From: Erysipelotrichaceae bacterium
Lineage (GTDB): Bacteria; Bacillota_I; Bacilli_A; Erysipelotrichales; Erysipelotrichaceae
Assembly (NCBI GenBank): GCA_900759455.1
Contig: CAAEVI010000144.1
Coordinates: 1-5,987, forward strand
Direction: 5' to 3'
DNA length: 5,987 nt
Below, in pieces: positions 4,892 through 5,987 of the stretch; positions within the stretch are counted from its first letter, which is position 1; each line of letters starts with the position of its first letter. The notes beneath the pieces are model-generated. The model made no database searches. It saw only the letters and a list, made by a program, of their open reading frames with translations, and was not told where the DNA came from. Made by a program: the position numbers and the translations under genes.

Positions 4892-5761
4892 ATGAAAACA
4901 AATCGAAACAAACTGCCTATGATGAGTGTCAGCGGCCGTGTAGACCACCCCAGCCTCAGCGGTGACGGACATTGGGTCGGTTTTGACGGATACGGGCGCA
5001 TCGCAATGTCTGTCGGCGGTATCGTATACAATTACGCATTACTGGATTCCTGCATGGGGATCGCCGGAGATCATATTGAGCCCGGGGTATCGATCAAAAA
5101 TCCGGGAGATAAACAAAACCGTGCTCTCATGTCCTTTGCCTGTATCGGCAATAAAGCACGTATTCTCTCTGGGCCGGCACAGGGAAAGACTGGCTTTGTA
5201 ACCGGAAAACACGGAGGAATCGATCATGTCATGATCTGGTTTGATCATGATGTTCTTGAGCAAATGAACGGCGATGAACAGATCCTCATCAAAGCATGGG
5301 GACAGGGAATGAAACTGACAGATCATCCGCAGATCCAATTGATGAATCTGGATCCGGATCTGTTTGAAGCGATCCCTTTGCAGATTGATGATCAGGGAAG
5401 GCCACGTGTTCCTGTTGTTACTCATGTACCGGCATTCCTGATGGGAAGCGGACTGGGATCGACCTCTATGATGTCCGGTGACTATGACATAATGACACAG
5501 GACAAAGAAGCCAACAAGCAGTATGGCATTGAGCGTCTACGCTTCGGCGATATCGTTGCGATCGAGGACCATGACAACTGTCATGGTCCGCATTATCGAA
5601 AAGGTGCTCTCAGCATTGGTGTTGTCGTGCATTCCGATTCATTTACGAGCGGTCACGGGCCTGGGTTAACGATCATCATGAGCAGTGACATTCAGCACTT
5701 GAGTACAGAGATCGACCCTAACGCGAATATCGCAAATTATTATTCAAACAAGGAAAAATAA
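4892..5761 (+). CDS. DUF4438 domain-containing protein
   Basis: This 289-residue soluble protein matches, from memory, the full-length DUF4438 family of bacteria and archaea, whose biochemical role is not established. Visible conserved blocks are GGIVYNYALLDSCMGIAGDH (42-61), ACIGNKARILSG (83-94), TGKHGGIDHV (104-113), GSGLGS (185-190) with SGDYDIM (195-201), and the long C-terminal block FGDIVAIEDHDNCHG (218-232) continuing through YRKGALSIGVVVHSD (235-249) to GHGPG (254-258). The many conserved Asp, His and Gly residues would suit a metal or phosphate-ligand site, but that is inference. No signal peptide or membrane helix is seen. ATG at 4892 is supported by AAAGGAG six bases upstream (4879-4885); the open frame runs further left but reads through the promoter and into the opposing gene. 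It is divergent from the aspartic-protease operon and ends at its own terminator, so it is probably a single-gene transcript. Confidence 0.8.
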   Translation: MKTNRNKLPMMSVSGRVDHPSLSGDGHWVGFDGYGRIAMSVGGIVYNYALLDSCMGIAGDHIEPGVSIKNPGDKQNRALMSFACIGNKARILSGPAQGKTGFVTGKHGGIDHVMIWFDHDVLEQMNGDEQILIKAWGQGMKLTDHPQIQLMNLDPDLFEAIPLQIDDQGRPRVPVVTHVPAFLMGSGLGSTSMMSGDYDIMTQDKEANKQYGIERLRFGDIVAIEDHDNCHGPHYRKGALSIGVVVHSDSFTSGHGPGLTIIMSSDIQHLSTEIDPNANIANYYSNKEK

Positions 5762-5805
5762 ATCAGGATGCATTTTATTCACCTTAGAACAGATACAGGA
5801 GTTGT

Positions 5806-5845
5806 GAAAACAAAGGATTGACAGCAGCGTCAATCCTTTGTTTTC
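5806..5845 (+). terminator. Intrinsic terminator after the DUF4438 gene
   Basis: A perfect 17-bp stem (5806-5822 with 5829-5845) closes the six-base loop AGCAGC. The 3' arm ends TTTGTTTTC, giving the U-rich tail inside the stem. The matching A-rich 5' arm makes it plausible in both directions. It begins 44 bases after the stop codon. Confidence 0.88.
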
Positions 5846-5886
5846 TATTAAAAATATCTGATTTCTCAAATTTTTTAAAAAAGTCC

Positions 5887-5928
5887 CGGTCTTACACCAA
5901 TGTCATTTAGTTAAGGGAAGTTCTTAAC
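5887..5928. mobile_element. Possible IS4-like element end with GTTAAG/CTTAAC inverted pair
   Basis: CCAATGTCATTTAGTTAAGG (5897-5916) resembles the terminal region of IS4 as I remember it (AATG, a short gap, CAGTTAAGG). GTTAAG (5910-5915) and CTTAAC (5923-5928) form a perfect inverted pair seven bases apart. If this is an insertion-sequence end, the transposase gene would lie beyond the right edge; no coding frame is visible in 5762-5987, which is otherwise AT-rich. The similarity is short and recalled, so this is tentative. Confidence 0.25.
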
Positions 5929-5987
5929 GATAAATAAAGAAAAAATCACAAAAAATGAGAAGCAGAACAATCAAGTTTTAAAAGTTC

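Overview
The window looks like chromosomal DNA of an anaerobic, moderately low-GC Bacillota, perhaps Erysipelotrichia-like. The evidence is AGGAGG-type ribosome binding sites, sigma-A style promoters, U-tailed hairpin terminators, a rubrerythrin and a DUF4438 protein. The lineage is an inference from style and gene content, not from a marker gene. Seven protein genes fill almost all of it. No tRNA, rRNA, CRISPR array or complete mobile element is visible, and no stretch over 300 bases lacks a gene.

Layout. Left block (1-1884, minus strand): a 395-residue protein built like the glutaminase (nitrilase-fold) half of glutamine-dependent NAD synthetase, but apparently missing the catalytic Glu and Cys, then a canonical rubrerythrin that ends at a hairpin terminator. 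Between this block and the next gene (1885-2045) lies a divergent promoter region whose two -35 boxes sit in an 11-bp inverted repeat with one mismatch. Middle (2046-2789, plus): a SpoU/TrmH-type RNA 2'-O-methyltransferase with a very short leader, followed by a two-part terminator hairpin that also separates it from a convergent block.

Second minus block (4798 down to 2940): a retropepsin-like aspartic protease with two intact DSGA lobes in one chain and no export signal, a short cyclophilin-type peptidyl-prolyl isomerase, and a small four-helix membrane protein that starts with GTG two bases after the isomerase stop. These look like one transcription unit, although the first gap is about 100 bases.

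Right (4892-5761, plus): a DUF4438 protein, transcribed divergently from the protease. The two -10 boxes are so close that each promoter covers the other's -35 zone. A perfect 17-bp hairpin terminator follows, and the window ends in AT-rich DNA that may hold the start of an IS4-like element.

How the genes may work together: rubrerythrin points to oxidative-stress defence in an anaerobe. The protease and isomerase pair suggests protein processing or folding, but no substrate can be read from the sequence. The most unusual items are the fused two-lobe retropepsin, the apparently dead NAD-synthetase-like glutaminase, and the two contrasting divergent promoter regions.
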